Assembly (NCBI GenBank): GCA_034421515.1
Contig: DAOUKH010000003.1
Location: forward strand, 1 to 64,000
From: DAOUKH01 sp034421515
Lineage (GTDB): Bacteria; Chloroflexota; Dehalococcoidia; SHYB01
Direction of reading: 5' to 3'
DNA length: 64,000 bases
Of this stretch, positions 52,694 through 61,390 are shown one piece after another; the first letter of the stretch is position 1, and every line of letters starts with the position of its first letter. The position numbers and the translations under genes are program-made. The notes under the pieces are model-generated. The model was not told where the DNA came from. It ran no database searches and saw only the letters and a list, made by a program, of their open reading frames with translations.

Positions 52694-54463
52694 ATGGGTA
52701 CCTGGCTCCGAATCCTTGGCTATCTGCGCCCTTACCGTAAGAGCGTCGCCGCCGCCTATGTAGCCCTGATCGGGGCCACGGCCCTCTTTCTCGCGCTGCC
52801 CTTCCTCATCGGCGAGTCGATCGACCGGATCGTCGAGTCCGACGACCGCGTCACGCTCGTGATCATCGGGGCGTTGCTGCTGGGCGTGGCGGCGCTGCGC
52901 GGGGTCTTCTCCTACTTCGAGACGTACCTGCGGGAGAAGCTGGCGCAGCTCGTCGCCTACGACATGCGCAACCAGATCTTCGCGCACCTCCAACGTCTGA
53001 GCTTCGCCTACCACGACCGGCAGCAAACGGGGCAGCTGATGTCCCGCGCCACGGCGGACGTCGAGGCCATCCGGTGGTTCATCAACCTCGGCGTGCTGCG
53101 GATGTCCTACCTGGCGCTGCTCGTCATCGGCGTCTCCGCCCTGCTGCTCACCATCGACTGGCAGCTCGCCCTCATGAGCCTGAGCTTCGTGCCGTTCATC
53201 ATGGTGCGCGGGTGGAGCATCAGCCGGACGCTGCGGGGCATCTGGACGCGCGCGCAGGAGTACATGGGCGAGCTCGGCATGCTGCTCCAAGAGAGCCTGA
53301 GCGGGGTGAAGGTGGTGAAGGTCTTCACCGCCGAGGGGCGCGAAGAGGCGAAGTTCGCCGGCAAGGCGCGCGAGCTCTACGACGAGAACCTCGCTGCGGT
53401 CCGGGTGCAGGCGACGAACACGCCGGTGCTGGTCTTCACCTTCGCCGCCCTCACCGTCTTCATTCTCTGGTTCGGGGGGCACCGCGTCATCGACGGCGGG
53501 ATGACGCCGGGCGACCTGACCAAGTTCATCTTGTACATGGCCATGCTGCAGATGCCGGTGCGGATGAGCGGCTTCTTGCTCAACCTGCAATCGCGAGCGG
53601 TCTCGTCCGGTGAGCGCATCTTCGAAATCCTCGACGCCGACTCGCCGGTGCAGGACCGGCCCGGCGCGATCGAGCTCAACGGCGCGCGCGGGCAGGTCGT
53701 GATGGACCGGGTGGCGTTCGGCTACTCGGCGGCGAGCCCGGTGCTGGAAGAGATCAGCTTCACGGCGGAGCCGGGCGAGGTCGTCGCGCTGCTGGGCAAG
53801 ACCGGCAGCGGCAAGAGCACCATCGTCCACCTGGTCCCGCGCTTCTACGACGCGACCGCCGGCGCGGTCACCATCGACGGGCAGGACGTGCGCGACCTGA
53901 CCCTGGAGTCGCTGCGGCGCAGCATCGGCATCGTGCAGCAGGACGTCTTCCTGTTCACCGACACCATCGAGGCGAACATCGCCTACGGCGTCCCCGGGGC
54001 CGACCGGGAGCGGGTGGAATGGGCGGCGAAGATCGCCAACATCCACGACTTCATCCTGAGTCTGCCCCACGGCTACGACACGTGGGTCGGCGAGCGCGGC
54101 ATCACGCTGTCCGGAGGCCAGAAGCAGCGGATCGCCATCGCGCGGACGCTGCTCATCGACCCCCGCATCCTCATCCTTGACGACTCGACGTCGAGCGTCG
54201 ACACGCGCACCGAGTTCGAGATCCGCCGCGCCCTTGAGCACCTCATCGAGGGGCGGACGACGTTCGTCATCGCGCAGCGCCTCTCGACGGTGAAGAGCGC
54301 CGACCAGATTCTGGTGCTCGACCGGGGACGCATCGTGCAGCGGGGGCGGCACGAGGAGCTGCTCGAAGACGTGGACGGCATCTACCGCGAGATCTACGAC
54401 ATGCAGCTGCGGGCCCAGGAAGAAGCGGGGCGGCCGGCGGCGGCCGGGGAGGCGGCGACGTAA
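52694..54463 (+). CDS. ABC transporter ATP-binding/permease protein (degenerate site)
   Basis: Half-exporter of 589 residues from ATG 52694 (MGTWLRILGYL). Six transmembrane helices (about residues 20-310) precede the ATPase. Walker A is GKTGSGKST and the signature LSGGQKQR, but Walker B ends ILILDDSTS, with Asp instead of the catalytic Glu, and the switch loop reads IAQRLS, with Gln instead of His. This is the pattern of the degenerate-site half of heterodimeric exporters. The partner starts one base into the stop (TAATG). Confidence 0.9.
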   Translation: MGTWLRILGYLRPYRKSVAAAYVALIGATALFLALPFLIGESIDRIVESDDRVTLVIIGALLLGVAALRGVFSYFETYLREKLAQLVAYDMRNQIFAHLQRLSFAYHDRQQTGQLMSRATADVEAIRWFINLGVLRMSYLALLVIGVSALLLTIDWQLALMSLSFVPFIMVRGWSISRTLRGIWTRAQEYMGELGMLLQESLSGVKVVKVFTAEGREEAKFAGKARELYDENLAAVRVQATNTPVLVFTFAALTVFILWFGGHRVIDGGMTPGDLTKFILYMAMLQMPVRMSGFLLNLQSRAVSSGERIFEILDADSPVQDRPGAIELNGARGQVVMDRVAFGYSAASPVLEEISFTAEPGEVVALLGKTGSGKSTIVHLVPRFYDATAGAVTIDGQDVRDLTLESLRRSIGIVQQDVFLFTDTIEANIAYGVPGADRERVEWAAKIANIHDFILSLPHGYDTWVGERGITLSGGQKQRIAIARTLLIDPRILILDDSTSSVDTRTEFEIRRALEHLIEGRTTFVIAQRLSTVKSADQILVLDRGRIVQRGRHEELLEDVDGIYREIYDMQLRAQEEAGRPAAAGEAAT

Positions 54464-56304
54464 TGCGCGGCGGGACCGGCGGAGGCATTTCCGCGATGCG
54501 GCAGGCGGTCGGCTCGAGCCGGCTGGCCGACGACGAAGAGATCCTCACTAAGCCGTTCGATAACCGGGTCATTGCGCGGCTGTTCAGGTACGTCCGGCCG
54601 TACAAGGGGATGGCGATCATCGCCGCCGTGACGATGCTGCTCTACACCGCGGCGCTCGTCGCCGCGCCGTGGCTGGTGGCCATCGGCATCGAGCAAATCC
54701 AAGACGGCGACGGCGGCGGGCTAAACCGCACCGTCATCATCTTCATCTCCGTCGCGCTCGGCGGCTGGGCGGCGCAGTACATCCACCTGCGGGCCATGGC
54801 GCGGGTGACCCAGGGCATCCTCTTCACCCTGCGCGACGATATGTTCCGCCACCTCCACCGCCTCTCGATGAAGTTCCACGACCGGAACGAGATCGGCCGC
54901 GTCATGTCCCGCGTCCAGAACGACATTCTCAACCTGCAGGAGTTCCTCTCCACCGCCATCCTCGGAATCGCCGACGTCCTGGCGCTGGGCGGAATCCTCG
55001 TCGCCATGTTCCTCATGGAGCCCAGGCTGGCGGCGGCGACGCTCTCTGTCGTCCCCGTGCTCTTCATCGGGCTTTACTTCTGGCAGGCCCACGCCCGCAT
55101 GGCCTTCATACGGGTGCGGCAGGCCATCGCGCTGGTGAACGCCGACCTGCAGGAAAGCATCTCCGGCGTCCGGGTGGTGCAGAGCCTCAACCGGCAGGAC
55201 CGCAACTTCTCCAACTTCGACGACCTGAACGAGGCCCACCTCCAGCGGAACCTGGAGGCCGGGCGCCTCTCCGCGCTCATCTTGCCCAAGGTCGAGACGC
55301 TGATGGCGACGGCGCTTACCATCGTCGTGATCTTCGGGGGAAACCTCGTGCTCGGCGGCACGCTCGAAGTGGCCGTGCTGGTGGCCTTCGCGCTCTACAT
55401 CCAGCGCTTCTTCGATCCCATCCGCAACCTGACGATGCAGTACACCGAGATGCAGCGCGCCATGGCGTCGGGGGTGCGCATCTTTGAGGTGCTCGACACC
55501 AAGGCCGACATCGTCGACGCGCCGGACGCGGTCGACCTCACCGACGTCAAGGGCGAGATCACCTTCGTGCGCGTCAGTCACCACTACACCCCCGACGTCC
55601 AGGTGCTGCACGACATCAACCTGCGCGTGCGGCCCGGCGAGACCGTCGCCCTCGTGGGCCAGACCGGCGCGGGGAAGACGACGATCACGTCGCTGATCGC
55701 TCGGCTCTACGACATCTCCGGCGGCACCATCCTGGTCGACGGCCACGACGTGCGGTCGGTGACGGCATCGTCGCTGCGGGCACGGATGAGCATGGTGCTG
55801 CAGGACCCGTTCCTGTTTTCGATGTCGGTGCGCGACAACATCCGCTACGGTCGGCCCGAGGCGACGGACGAGGAGATCGAACGCGCGGCGCGGCTCGTCG
55901 GCGCCCACGACTTCATCACCGGGCTGGAGCGCGGCTACGACACGGTGCTGCAGGAGAGGGGCGGCAACCTGAGCGTGGGGCAGCGGCAGCTCGTCAGCTA
56001 CGCCCGCGCCATCGTCCGCGACCCCGCCATCCTGATCCTCGACGAGGCCACGGCGAACATCGACACGCAGACCGAGGTGCTGATCCAGAACGCCCTCGCC
56101 CAGCTGCTCAAGGGGCGCACGTCGGTCGTCATCGCGCACCGCCTCTCAACCATCCGCAACGCCGACCAGATCGTCGTGCTGGAGGGCGGGCGCATCGTCG
56201 AGTCCGGCCCGCACGAGGAGCTGATGGCGCAGGGCGGCGTCTACCACCGCCTCTACACGATGAACTACCAGCTCGAATCCAACGGCGGCGCCCGCGTGGA
56301 CTAG
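54463..56304 (+). CDS. ABC transporter ATP-binding/permease protein (catalytic half)
   Basis: Half-exporter of 613 residues. Walker A is GQTGAGKTT, Walker B ILILDEATANID with the catalytic Glu intact, and the switch loop has the normal His (IAHRLST). The signature reads LSVGQRQL rather than LSGGQ. Six helices lie at about residues 40-340. It overlaps the previous gene by one base (TAATG). The two halves are predicted to form a heterodimer of the TM287/288 or BmrCD type, exporting drugs or lipids. Confidence 0.9.
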   Translation: MRGGTGGGISAMRQAVGSSRLADDEEILTKPFDNRVIARLFRYVRPYKGMAIIAAVTMLLYTAALVAAPWLVAIGIEQIQDGDGGGLNRTVIIFISVALGGWAAQYIHLRAMARVTQGILFTLRDDMFRHLHRLSMKFHDRNEIGRVMSRVQNDILNLQEFLSTAILGIADVLALGGILVAMFLMEPRLAAATLSVVPVLFIGLYFWQAHARMAFIRVRQAIALVNADLQESISGVRVVQSLNRQDRNFSNFDDLNEAHLQRNLEAGRLSALILPKVETLMATALTIVVIFGGNLVLGGTLEVAVLVAFALYIQRFFDPIRNLTMQYTEMQRAMASGVRIFEVLDTKADIVDAPDAVDLTDVKGEITFVRVSHHYTPDVQVLHDINLRVRPGETVALVGQTGAGKTTITSLIARLYDISGGTILVDGHDVRSVTASSLRARMSMVLQDPFLFSMSVRDNIRYGRPEATDEEIERAARLVGAHDFITGLERGYDTVLQERGGNLSVGQRQLVSYARAIVRDPAILILDEATANIDTQTEVLIQNALAQLLKGRTSVVIAHRLSTIRNADQIVVLEGGRIVESGPHEELMAQGGVYHRLYTMNYQLESNGGARVD

Positions 56305-56323
56305 CGGCGGGCGCCCGGGGTTC

Positions 56324-56962
56324 CTACCACCGCTCCGGCTTGGTTATCACGCCCTGCCCATCCTTGACCGACAAGGGAAGTTGGCTGCGCCGCAGATGGC
56401 TCTTCCACAGCCGTTTGACGCGCGTCACTGCCTTCTGCAAGTCCTTTGGCGTGTTGGCCTTCCGGTCGGGGTTGACCACGACGATGGGCAGGCACAGCCC
56501 ATCCCGAACGTACCGTATCGGAGCTGCGAGGTCGGCATCGTTCGTCACCACGATGGCCTGTTCGTAGACCCCGGTGAAGCCATCGACGAGCAGGCGCGTC
56601 GCTAGGTTCACGTCCGACCCCTTCTCCTGAGAGTCGAGCACATCGACGTATGCCGGCAGTCCCGGTACCGGCTTGGCGAGCGGGCGCGTCTTCGTCTGTG
56701 CCTGAAATCGGCCGAAGTGCGCCTCGAAGCCCGGAAGCGTCCGCAAGGCTCTGAGATACAAGATCTGTCGTCGCGGTTGATAGGGGTCGCCGGGGCGCGC
56801 AGCCAGGAGCGCGGTGAAGTAGCATATCCGATTGATCGTGTCGTTGGGGAAGAGGACCTCGGCCAGCTTGCGCAAGTCCAGCCACTTGAACTCGGTCCCC
56901 TTCACGGCACGGTTATACAGATTGAACCCGTCGACGTAGAAGTTGGATATCAACAACGCCAC
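56324..56962 (-). CDS. NYN domain (PIN-like) protein
   Basis: 212 residues. YVDGFNLYNRA carries the first acidic residue, EKGSDVNLATRLL the second and AIVVTNDADLAAPIRY the third, the layout of NYN/LabA-like nucleases. The start is uncertain: GTG 56962 is very near the AAGGGG, whereas TTG 56956 or 56953 sits at normal spacing. It is preceded by a leader with two hairpins (separate entries). A role in RNA cleavage is inference. Confidence 0.8.
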   Translation of the reverse strand: MALLISNFYVDGFNLYNRAVKGTEFKWLDLRKLAEVLFPNDTINRICYFTALLAARPGDPYQPRRQILYLRALRTLPGFEAHFGRFQAQTKTRPLAKPVPGLPAYVDVLDSQEKGSDVNLATRLLVDGFTGVYEQAIVVTNDADLAAPIRYVRDGLCLPIVVVNPDRKANTPKDLQKAVTRVKRLWKSHLRRSQLPLSVKDGQGVITKPERW

Positions 56963-56976
56963 CCCTTACAAAGACA

Positions 56977-56998
56977 GAGACCGCCCGGAGGCGGTCTC
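56977..56998 (-). terminator. Terminator-like hairpin in the NYN leader
   Basis: A perfect 9-bp inverted repeat (56977-56985 and 56990-56998) with a 4-nt loop; on the minus strand it is followed by TGTCTTTGT, a T-rich but imperfect tail. It lies 15 nt before the coding start, so it may terminate upstream transcription or attenuate the gene. Confidence 0.5.
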
Positions 56999-57000
56999 GA

Positions 57001-57022
57001 CCCTACCGTCGAAGGGGTAGGG
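57001..57022 (-). repeat. Second leader hairpin before the NYN gene
   Basis: CCCTACC (57001-57007) and GGTAGGG (57016-57022) form a 7-bp stem with an 8-nt loop. It lies inside the predicted transcript, directly upstream of the terminator-like hairpin. Confidence 0.4.
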
Positions 57023-57034
57023 GGGGATGGCTTG

Positions 57035-57063
57035 ACTATAGGAGCTTGGCCTTGTCGTGTCAA
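57035..57063 (-). promoter_or_regulatory. Strong promoter of the NYN gene
   Basis: TTGACA (57058-57063), 17 nt, TATAGT (57035-57040) on the minus strand. Predicted start of transcription is near 57028, leaving about 65 nt of leader. Confidence 0.65.
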
Positions 57064-57082
57064 CACCAACGTGTCAGCCACC

Positions 57083-58150
57083 CTAGGCCCGGTCGGCGAT
57101 GAGCCAGTAGGCATTGGGCATGCCCTCGCTCACCTCGGGCTTGCCGAAGCCGGCGTCGGCGAGCATGCGCTCGTAGTCTTCGCGGCGGCGGCACTCGCCG
57201 CCGGCCGTGCCCATCAGCAGCCCGAGCGAGTACGCCGTCGCGAACCAGCCGCGGCCGTCCATCAGCGGGTCGTCGAGGAGGAAGGCATGGACGGCGACCC
57301 GCCCGTCGTATGCGAGCACGCCGCGCACCCGCCGCAGCAGCTCCGTCGCCCGCTCCACGGAAAACAGGTCGAGCACCATGCTGACGATGGCGAGGTCGTA
57401 GGGGCCGCCGAGCTCGATCTCGAAGGCGTCGCCGGGCAGGTAGACGACGCGGTCCGCGACATCGAGGCGGTCCGCCTCCTTCTTCGCCTCCTCCAGCACC
57501 GCCGCGCCGTCGTTGGCCCACACCTTGGCCCCGGGGTGGGCCCGCGCCATGTAGAACCCGTAGGAGCCGCCGCCGCACCCCGCATCGAGAACGTGAAGCC
57601 GCTCCCGGTCGCGGGCCCACTCGCCGATGACGCCGAGGAGCGACTTGGCCGCGGGGCCGGCGAAGAGCAGACTCGCCCCGGCCTGGAGGACCCACTCGTC
57701 GGTGTCTGAGTTGTCTTCGAGTTCGCCGTCGATGGGGCCGCCGGTGCGAATCCCGTCAGCGAGTCGTCCCAGGCGGTCCCATAGACGGTCGCCGGCGAAG
57801 ATGCGCCGGACCCCGCCAACGTAGCCCGGTCTGCCGCTCACGAGGTGGGCCTGCGCCGACGGCGTCAGCCGGTACGTTCCATCCTCGACAATCAGCGTCT
57901 GCAGAGCGACGAGGCCTTCAAGGAGGAGCCGGGTGGCGCGCAGGTCGGTGCCCGCTGCGGCGGCGATGGTAGTGGCGTCGGCTTGGCCTTTGGCCATGTG
58001 GTCGAAGATGCGCAGCTCGAGTCCGGCGCGCAAAACGGCGGTCCGCATGAAGGCGAGCGACATGGCGACGTAGTGCTCGGCGCGCTGCGGCTTGGCGAAG
58101 AGCTCGCGTTGGAGCGCGTCGTCGTTCGCGTCTCTTTCAGGCGGAGGCAT
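57083..58150 (-). CDS. SAM-dependent O-methyltransferase (plant-type fold)
   Basis: 355 residues from ATG 58150. An N-terminal winged-helix dimerisation domain (AGLELRIFDHMAKGQADATTIAAAAG) is followed by the Rossmann methyltransferase domain with motif I VLDAGCGGGSYGFY and the conserved ELGGPYDLAIVSMVLDLF. This two-domain build is that of acetylserotonin/hydroxyneurosporene-type O-methyltransferases. The substrate is unknown. It is divergent from the acyl-CoA mutase gene. Confidence 0.87.
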   Translation of the reverse strand: MPPPERDANDDALQRELFAKPQRAEHYVAMSLAFMRTAVLRAGLELRIFDHMAKGQADATTIAAAAGTDLRATRLLLEGLVALQTLIVEDGTYRLTPSAQAHLVSGRPGYVGGVRRIFAGDRLWDRLGRLADGIRTGGPIDGELEDNSDTDEWVLQAGASLLFAGPAAKSLLGVIGEWARDRERLHVLDAGCGGGSYGFYMARAHPGAKVWANDGAAVLEEAKKEADRLDVADRVVYLPGDAFEIELGGPYDLAIVSMVLDLFSVERATELLRRVRGVLAYDGRVAVHAFLLDDPLMDGRGWFATAYSLGLLMGTAGGECRRREDYERMLADAGFGKPEVSEGMPNAYWLIADRA

Positions 58151-58207
58151 GGCGTCCAGCCTATGAGCGCGCCCCGCGTTCCGCAAGGGCGGTACCCCTC
58201 CGCCCGT

Positions 58208-58236
58208 TTGAACCGTTGGAGGCGATTGGGTAGACT
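58208..58236 (+). promoter_or_regulatory. Putative promoter of the acyl-CoA mutase gene
   Basis: TTGAAC (58208-58213), 17 nt, TAGACT (58231-58236), about 80 nt before the ATG at 58316. Confidence 0.5.
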
Positions 58237-58315
58237 GAAGGGCGGCGCCGCAACAGAAGCGCCGAACGCTTCGCGACGCCGGCAGGGCGGCCCGCGCGGC
58301 GTTGGAGGTGGCCCC

Positions 58316-59974
58316 ATGACCACGAGACGGAAGGCCGAGGCCGATTGGCGCGAAAAGACCTACGACCCGGCGGTGAAGCGCTTCGGGGAGCGTAAGGAGT
58401 TCGCGAGCACGTCGGGCTATCCCATCGAGCCGGTCTACGGCCCCGACGGCGAGGCGAACGGCGGCTACGACGAGGACGTCGGCTACCCCGGCCAGTACCC
58501 CTACACGCGTGGCGTCCAGCCGACGATGTACCGCGGCCGGCTGTGGACCATGCGCCAATACGCCGGCTTCGCCTCCGCCGAGGAGTCGAACCGGCGCTAC
58601 CGCTACCTGCTGGAGCAGGGCCAGACGGGCCTGAGCGTCGCATTCGACCTCCCCACGCAGACCGGCTACGACTCCGACGCCGAGATGGCGCGCGGCGAGG
58701 TGGGCAAGGTCGGCGTCCCCATTTGCAGCCTGGCCGACATGGAGACCCTGTTCGACGAGATCCCTCTGGACAAGGTCACCACGTCGATGACGATCAACGC
58801 GACGGCCCCGATCCTGCTCGCCCTCTATATCGCCGTCGCGAAGAAGCAGGGCGTGCCCGCCGAGAAGCTGGGCGGCACCGTGCAGAACGACATCCTGAAG
58901 GAGTACATCGCGCGGGGCACCTACATCTTCCCGCCGAAGCCCTCGCTGCGACTGATCACCGACGTCTTCAAGTACTGCTCGGAGCGCGTGCCGCAGTGGA
59001 ACACGATCAGCATCAGCGGCTACCACATGAGCGAGGCCGGCGCGACGGCGGCGCAGGAGCTCGCCTTCACCATCGCCAACGGCATCGCCTACGTCGACGC
59101 GGCCCTGGAATCGGGCCTCGACATCGACGCCTTCGCGCCGCGCCTCTCCTTCTTCTTCGTGGCGCAGAAGAACTTCTTCGAGGAGGTCGCCAAGTACCGC
59201 GCCGCGCGCCGGCTCTGGGCACGGCTGATGAAGGAGCGTTACGGGGCGAAGAACCCGCGCTCCTGGCCGCTGCGCTTCCACACCCAGACCGCCGGCGTCA
59301 GCCTGACCGCGCAGCAGGTGGAGAACAACGTCGTGCGCACCACGGTGCAGGCGCTCGCCGCCGTGCTCGGCGGCACGCAGTCGCTGCATACCAACTCGAT
59401 GGACGAGGCGCTGGCCCTGCCCACCGATAAGGCGGTCACCATCGCGCTGCGCACGCAGCAGATCCTCGCCGAGGAGTGCGGCGTCGCCGACACCGTCGAC
59501 CCGCTGGCCGGCTCGTACTACGTCGAGCACCTCACCGACACCGTCGAGGAGAAGGCGAACGAGTACCTGCAGGCCATCGAGGACATGGGCGGAGCGCTGG
59601 CCGCGATCGACCGCGGCTACATCCAGCGCGAGATCCAGGAATCGGCCTATCAGCACCAGAAGAGCATCGAGGCGGGCGACACCGTCATCGTCGGCGTGAA
59701 CCGCTACGTCACCGAGGACAAGGACACCCGCGACATCCTGCGCATCGACCAGGAAGCGGCGGAGCGGCAGCTCGCCCGGCTCAACCAGGTGCGGTCGCAG
59801 CGCGACCCCGCCACCGCCGAGGCCGCACTTCAGAAGGTGCGCGCCATGGCCCGGGGCTCGGACAACGCCATGCCGGTGCTCGTCGAGGCCGTCGAGAACT
59901 ACGTGACGCTTGGCGAGATCTGCGACGCCCTGCGCGAAGAGTGGGGCGTCTACCGGGAGGCGATCGTCTTCTAG
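58316..59974 (+). CDS. Methylmalonyl-CoA mutase-type large subunit
   Basis: B12-dependent acyl-CoA mutase catalytic (TIM barrel) subunit of 552 residues, lacking the cobalamin-binding domain that would be a separate small subunit. TMRQYAGF has the Tyr (Tyr82) that aligns with Tyr89 of P. shermanii methylmalonyl-CoA mutase. TVQNDILKEYIARG has the catalytic-region Gln190 and Arg200, aligned with Arg207. Together these favour methylmalonyl-CoA over isobutyryl-CoA (Phe/Gln). GGAGG precedes the ATG. No small subunit, epimerase or MeaB is adjacent. It may serve propionate or branched-chain catabolism. Confidence 0.9.
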   Translation: MTTRRKAEADWREKTYDPAVKRFGERKEFASTSGYPIEPVYGPDGEANGGYDEDVGYPGQYPYTRGVQPTMYRGRLWTMRQYAGFASAEESNRRYRYLLEQGQTGLSVAFDLPTQTGYDSDAEMARGEVGKVGVPICSLADMETLFDEIPLDKVTTSMTINATAPILLALYIAVAKKQGVPAEKLGGTVQNDILKEYIARGTYIFPPKPSLRLITDVFKYCSERVPQWNTISISGYHMSEAGATAAQELAFTIANGIAYVDAALESGLDIDAFAPRLSFFFVAQKNFFEEVAKYRAARRLWARLMKERYGAKNPRSWPLRFHTQTAGVSLTAQQVENNVVRTTVQALAAVLGGTQSLHTNSMDEALALPTDKAVTIALRTQQILAEECGVADTVDPLAGSYYVEHLTDTVEEKANEYLQAIEDMGGALAAIDRGYIQREIQESAYQHQKSIEAGDTVIVGVNRYVTEDKDTRDILRIDQEAAERQLARLNQVRSQRDPATAEAALQKVRAMARGSDNAMPVLVEAVENYVTLGEICDALREEWGVYREAIVF

Positions 59975-59985
59975 CCGCGCCGCCT

Positions 59986-60426
59986 ATGACCACCGAGACG
60001 ACATGGCCGACGCGCATCGCGGCCGAGAGCACGCAAGAGGGGATTATCGCCGTGCTCCGGCTGTTCGGCTTGGAGGAAGTGGCTGACCGCTTGGACTATC
60101 TTCGCGGTCTCATAGCTGACGACCCCGACGAGCCGCCGATGCATGTCGAGTCGCTGCGAGCAATGTCCCTCTTCCTCATGGGCGAACGGCAACTTCCCGA
60201 GCCGGAGATAGGAATCACCCCAGACGGCCTTATGCAGACCGAGTGGCGGACTCCGTCCAACGGCATCTTGGCCATGGAGTTCCTGCCTTCCGGCCTGGTC
60301 CGGTTCGCGGCCATCTCCTCCCCGGCCCAGCAAGGAGTCGACCGGCTGAGCCTCAACGGCACACTGCCGAAGGACGAGGCTTTGGCCGCCCTCCGGCCTT
60401 TCACCGCGCTGCTGCCTTCCACGTGA
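59986..60426 (+). CDS. Protein of unknown function, first gene of a coupled pair
   Basis: 146 residues from ATG 59986, 11 nt after the mutase stop. The N-terminal half looks helical (GIIAVLRLFGLEEVADRLDYL); the C-terminal half is beta-rich, with QTEWRTPSNGILAMEFLPSG. No family recognised and no membrane segment. The stop overlaps the GTG of the next gene (GTGA), so the two are translated together. Confidence 0.7.
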   Translation: MTTETTWPTRIAAESTQEGIIAVLRLFGLEEVADRLDYLRGLIADDPDEPPMHVESLRAMSLFLMGERQLPEPEIGITPDGLMQTEWRTPSNGILAMEFLPSGLVRFAAISSPAQQGVDRLSLNGTLPKDEALAALRPFTALLPST

Positions 60427-60854
60427 ACGGCGACCCTCTCCCCGAGGACGACCACGTCTCTCGCTACTGCAAGCCGACAAGCGTGGACCGGCAGGGGCTC
60501 CCCATGGCCGCCGCCTTCAGACTTCGGCAGGGCGAGGAATACCTCTCCGTCAACTGGGTTGAGTACTTGGGCGCGCCGGACCTTCCCGCCGCCGTCGAAC
60601 GGATTCGCGACGTGTTCCGCCGGAAGAACTATGCCCTGCGAGCGAATGGGCGGTTCGCGCTGCTACAGGTCGGCGACGCTAAGACAGCCGTCCACGAAGG
60701 TGTCGGCTATGCTCTTCGCTTTGACCACCTGCCCCTCGACAACGATCAGTCCTATACCGGCGTCTTCGGGTACACTGCGGACGACTTAGCGGTGGCCGCG
60801 GAGCTTGCGGTGCTCGTCGCACCCCAGGATGTACACCATGCCGTGGCAGTTTGA
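60423..60854 (+). CDS. Protein of unknown function, second gene of a coupled pair
   Basis: 143 residues from GTG 60423. Landmarks are EDDHVSRYCKPTSVD, AAFRLRQGEEYLSVNWVEYLG and LRANGRFALLQVGDAK. It is soluble and acidic, with no recognised catalytic domain. I recall similar DDHxSRYC-type proteins from uncharacterised genomic islands, always without assigned function; that is memory, not a search. The four-base overlap with the preceding gene suggests a complex. Confidence 0.72.
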   Translation: MNGDPLPEDDHVSRYCKPTSVDRQGLPMAAAFRLRQGEEYLSVNWVEYLGAPDLPAAVERIRDVFRRKNYALRANGRFALLQVGDAKTAVHEGVGYALRFDHLPLDNDQSYTGVFGYTADDLAVAAELAVLVAPQDVHHAVAV

Positions 60855-60900
60855 TTCGGCTGTGAGCCTGATCGGCGCGATGTTGAACAAGGAGGCCGCC

Positions 60901-61380
60901 ATGCCGAAACTCTCGTCCCTGGGCCATGTCGGTCTCTACGTCCGCGACCTGGGCCGCATGCGCGACTTCTACACCCGCGTGCTCGGCCTTCAGGTGACGG
61001 ATGAGAGCGCCGAGCGCCGCATGGTCTTCCTCTCCTCGCGGCCCGACGAGGAGCACCACGAGGTGCTGCTGATCGAGCGCCGGGACGACGCCGGCGGGCC
61101 GGGACCGTCGCTACTCCAGCAGGTCGCCTTCCACGTGGAGAGCCTCGACGAGTTGCGCGGTTTCAAGCGGACGTTCGAAGACGAGGGCGTCGAGATCACC
61201 CAGACGGTCACCCACGGGAACACGGCGAGCATCTACTTCAAGGACCCCGAGGGCAACGTCCTCGAAGCCTACCACACCGTCGCCCCGACCTGGCCCCAGC
61301 CCCTCTCCGTCCCCATCGACCTCGACGTTGACGACGCGTCGGTCCTCCGCCAGATCGAGGAGGCCAAGCGGGCGGGATAA
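60901..61380 (+). CDS. VOC family protein (extradiol dioxygenase-like)
   Basis: 159 residues from ATG 60901 with ACAAGGAGG upstream, which decides against the longer frame from 60805. SLGHVGLYVRDLGRMRDFYTRVLGL gives the first repeat with a metal His, QVAFHVESLDELRGF the second His and FKDPEGNVLEAYH the metal Glu. All three ligands of an Fe(II) or Mn(II) extradiol-type site are present. The substrate is unknown. It lies 10 nt before the acyl-CoA dehydrogenase gene. Confidence 0.88.
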   Translation: MPKLSSLGHVGLYVRDLGRMRDFYTRVLGLQVTDESAERRMVFLSSRPDEEHHEVLLIERRDDAGGPGPSLLQQVAFHVESLDELRGFKRTFEDEGVEITQTVTHGNTASIYFKDPEGNVLEAYHTVAPTWPQPLSVPIDLDVDDASVLRQIEEAKRAG

Positions 61381-61390
61381 CGGGAGCACC

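Noticed and set aside
52643..54352. Long minus-strand frame opposite the first ABC exporter gene
   Set aside because: Shadow of the high-GC codon pattern on the opposite strand; no motifs.
58151..59656. Upstream extension of the methyltransferase frame
   Set aside because: Antisense to the mutase gene; the true methyltransferase ATG is at 58150.
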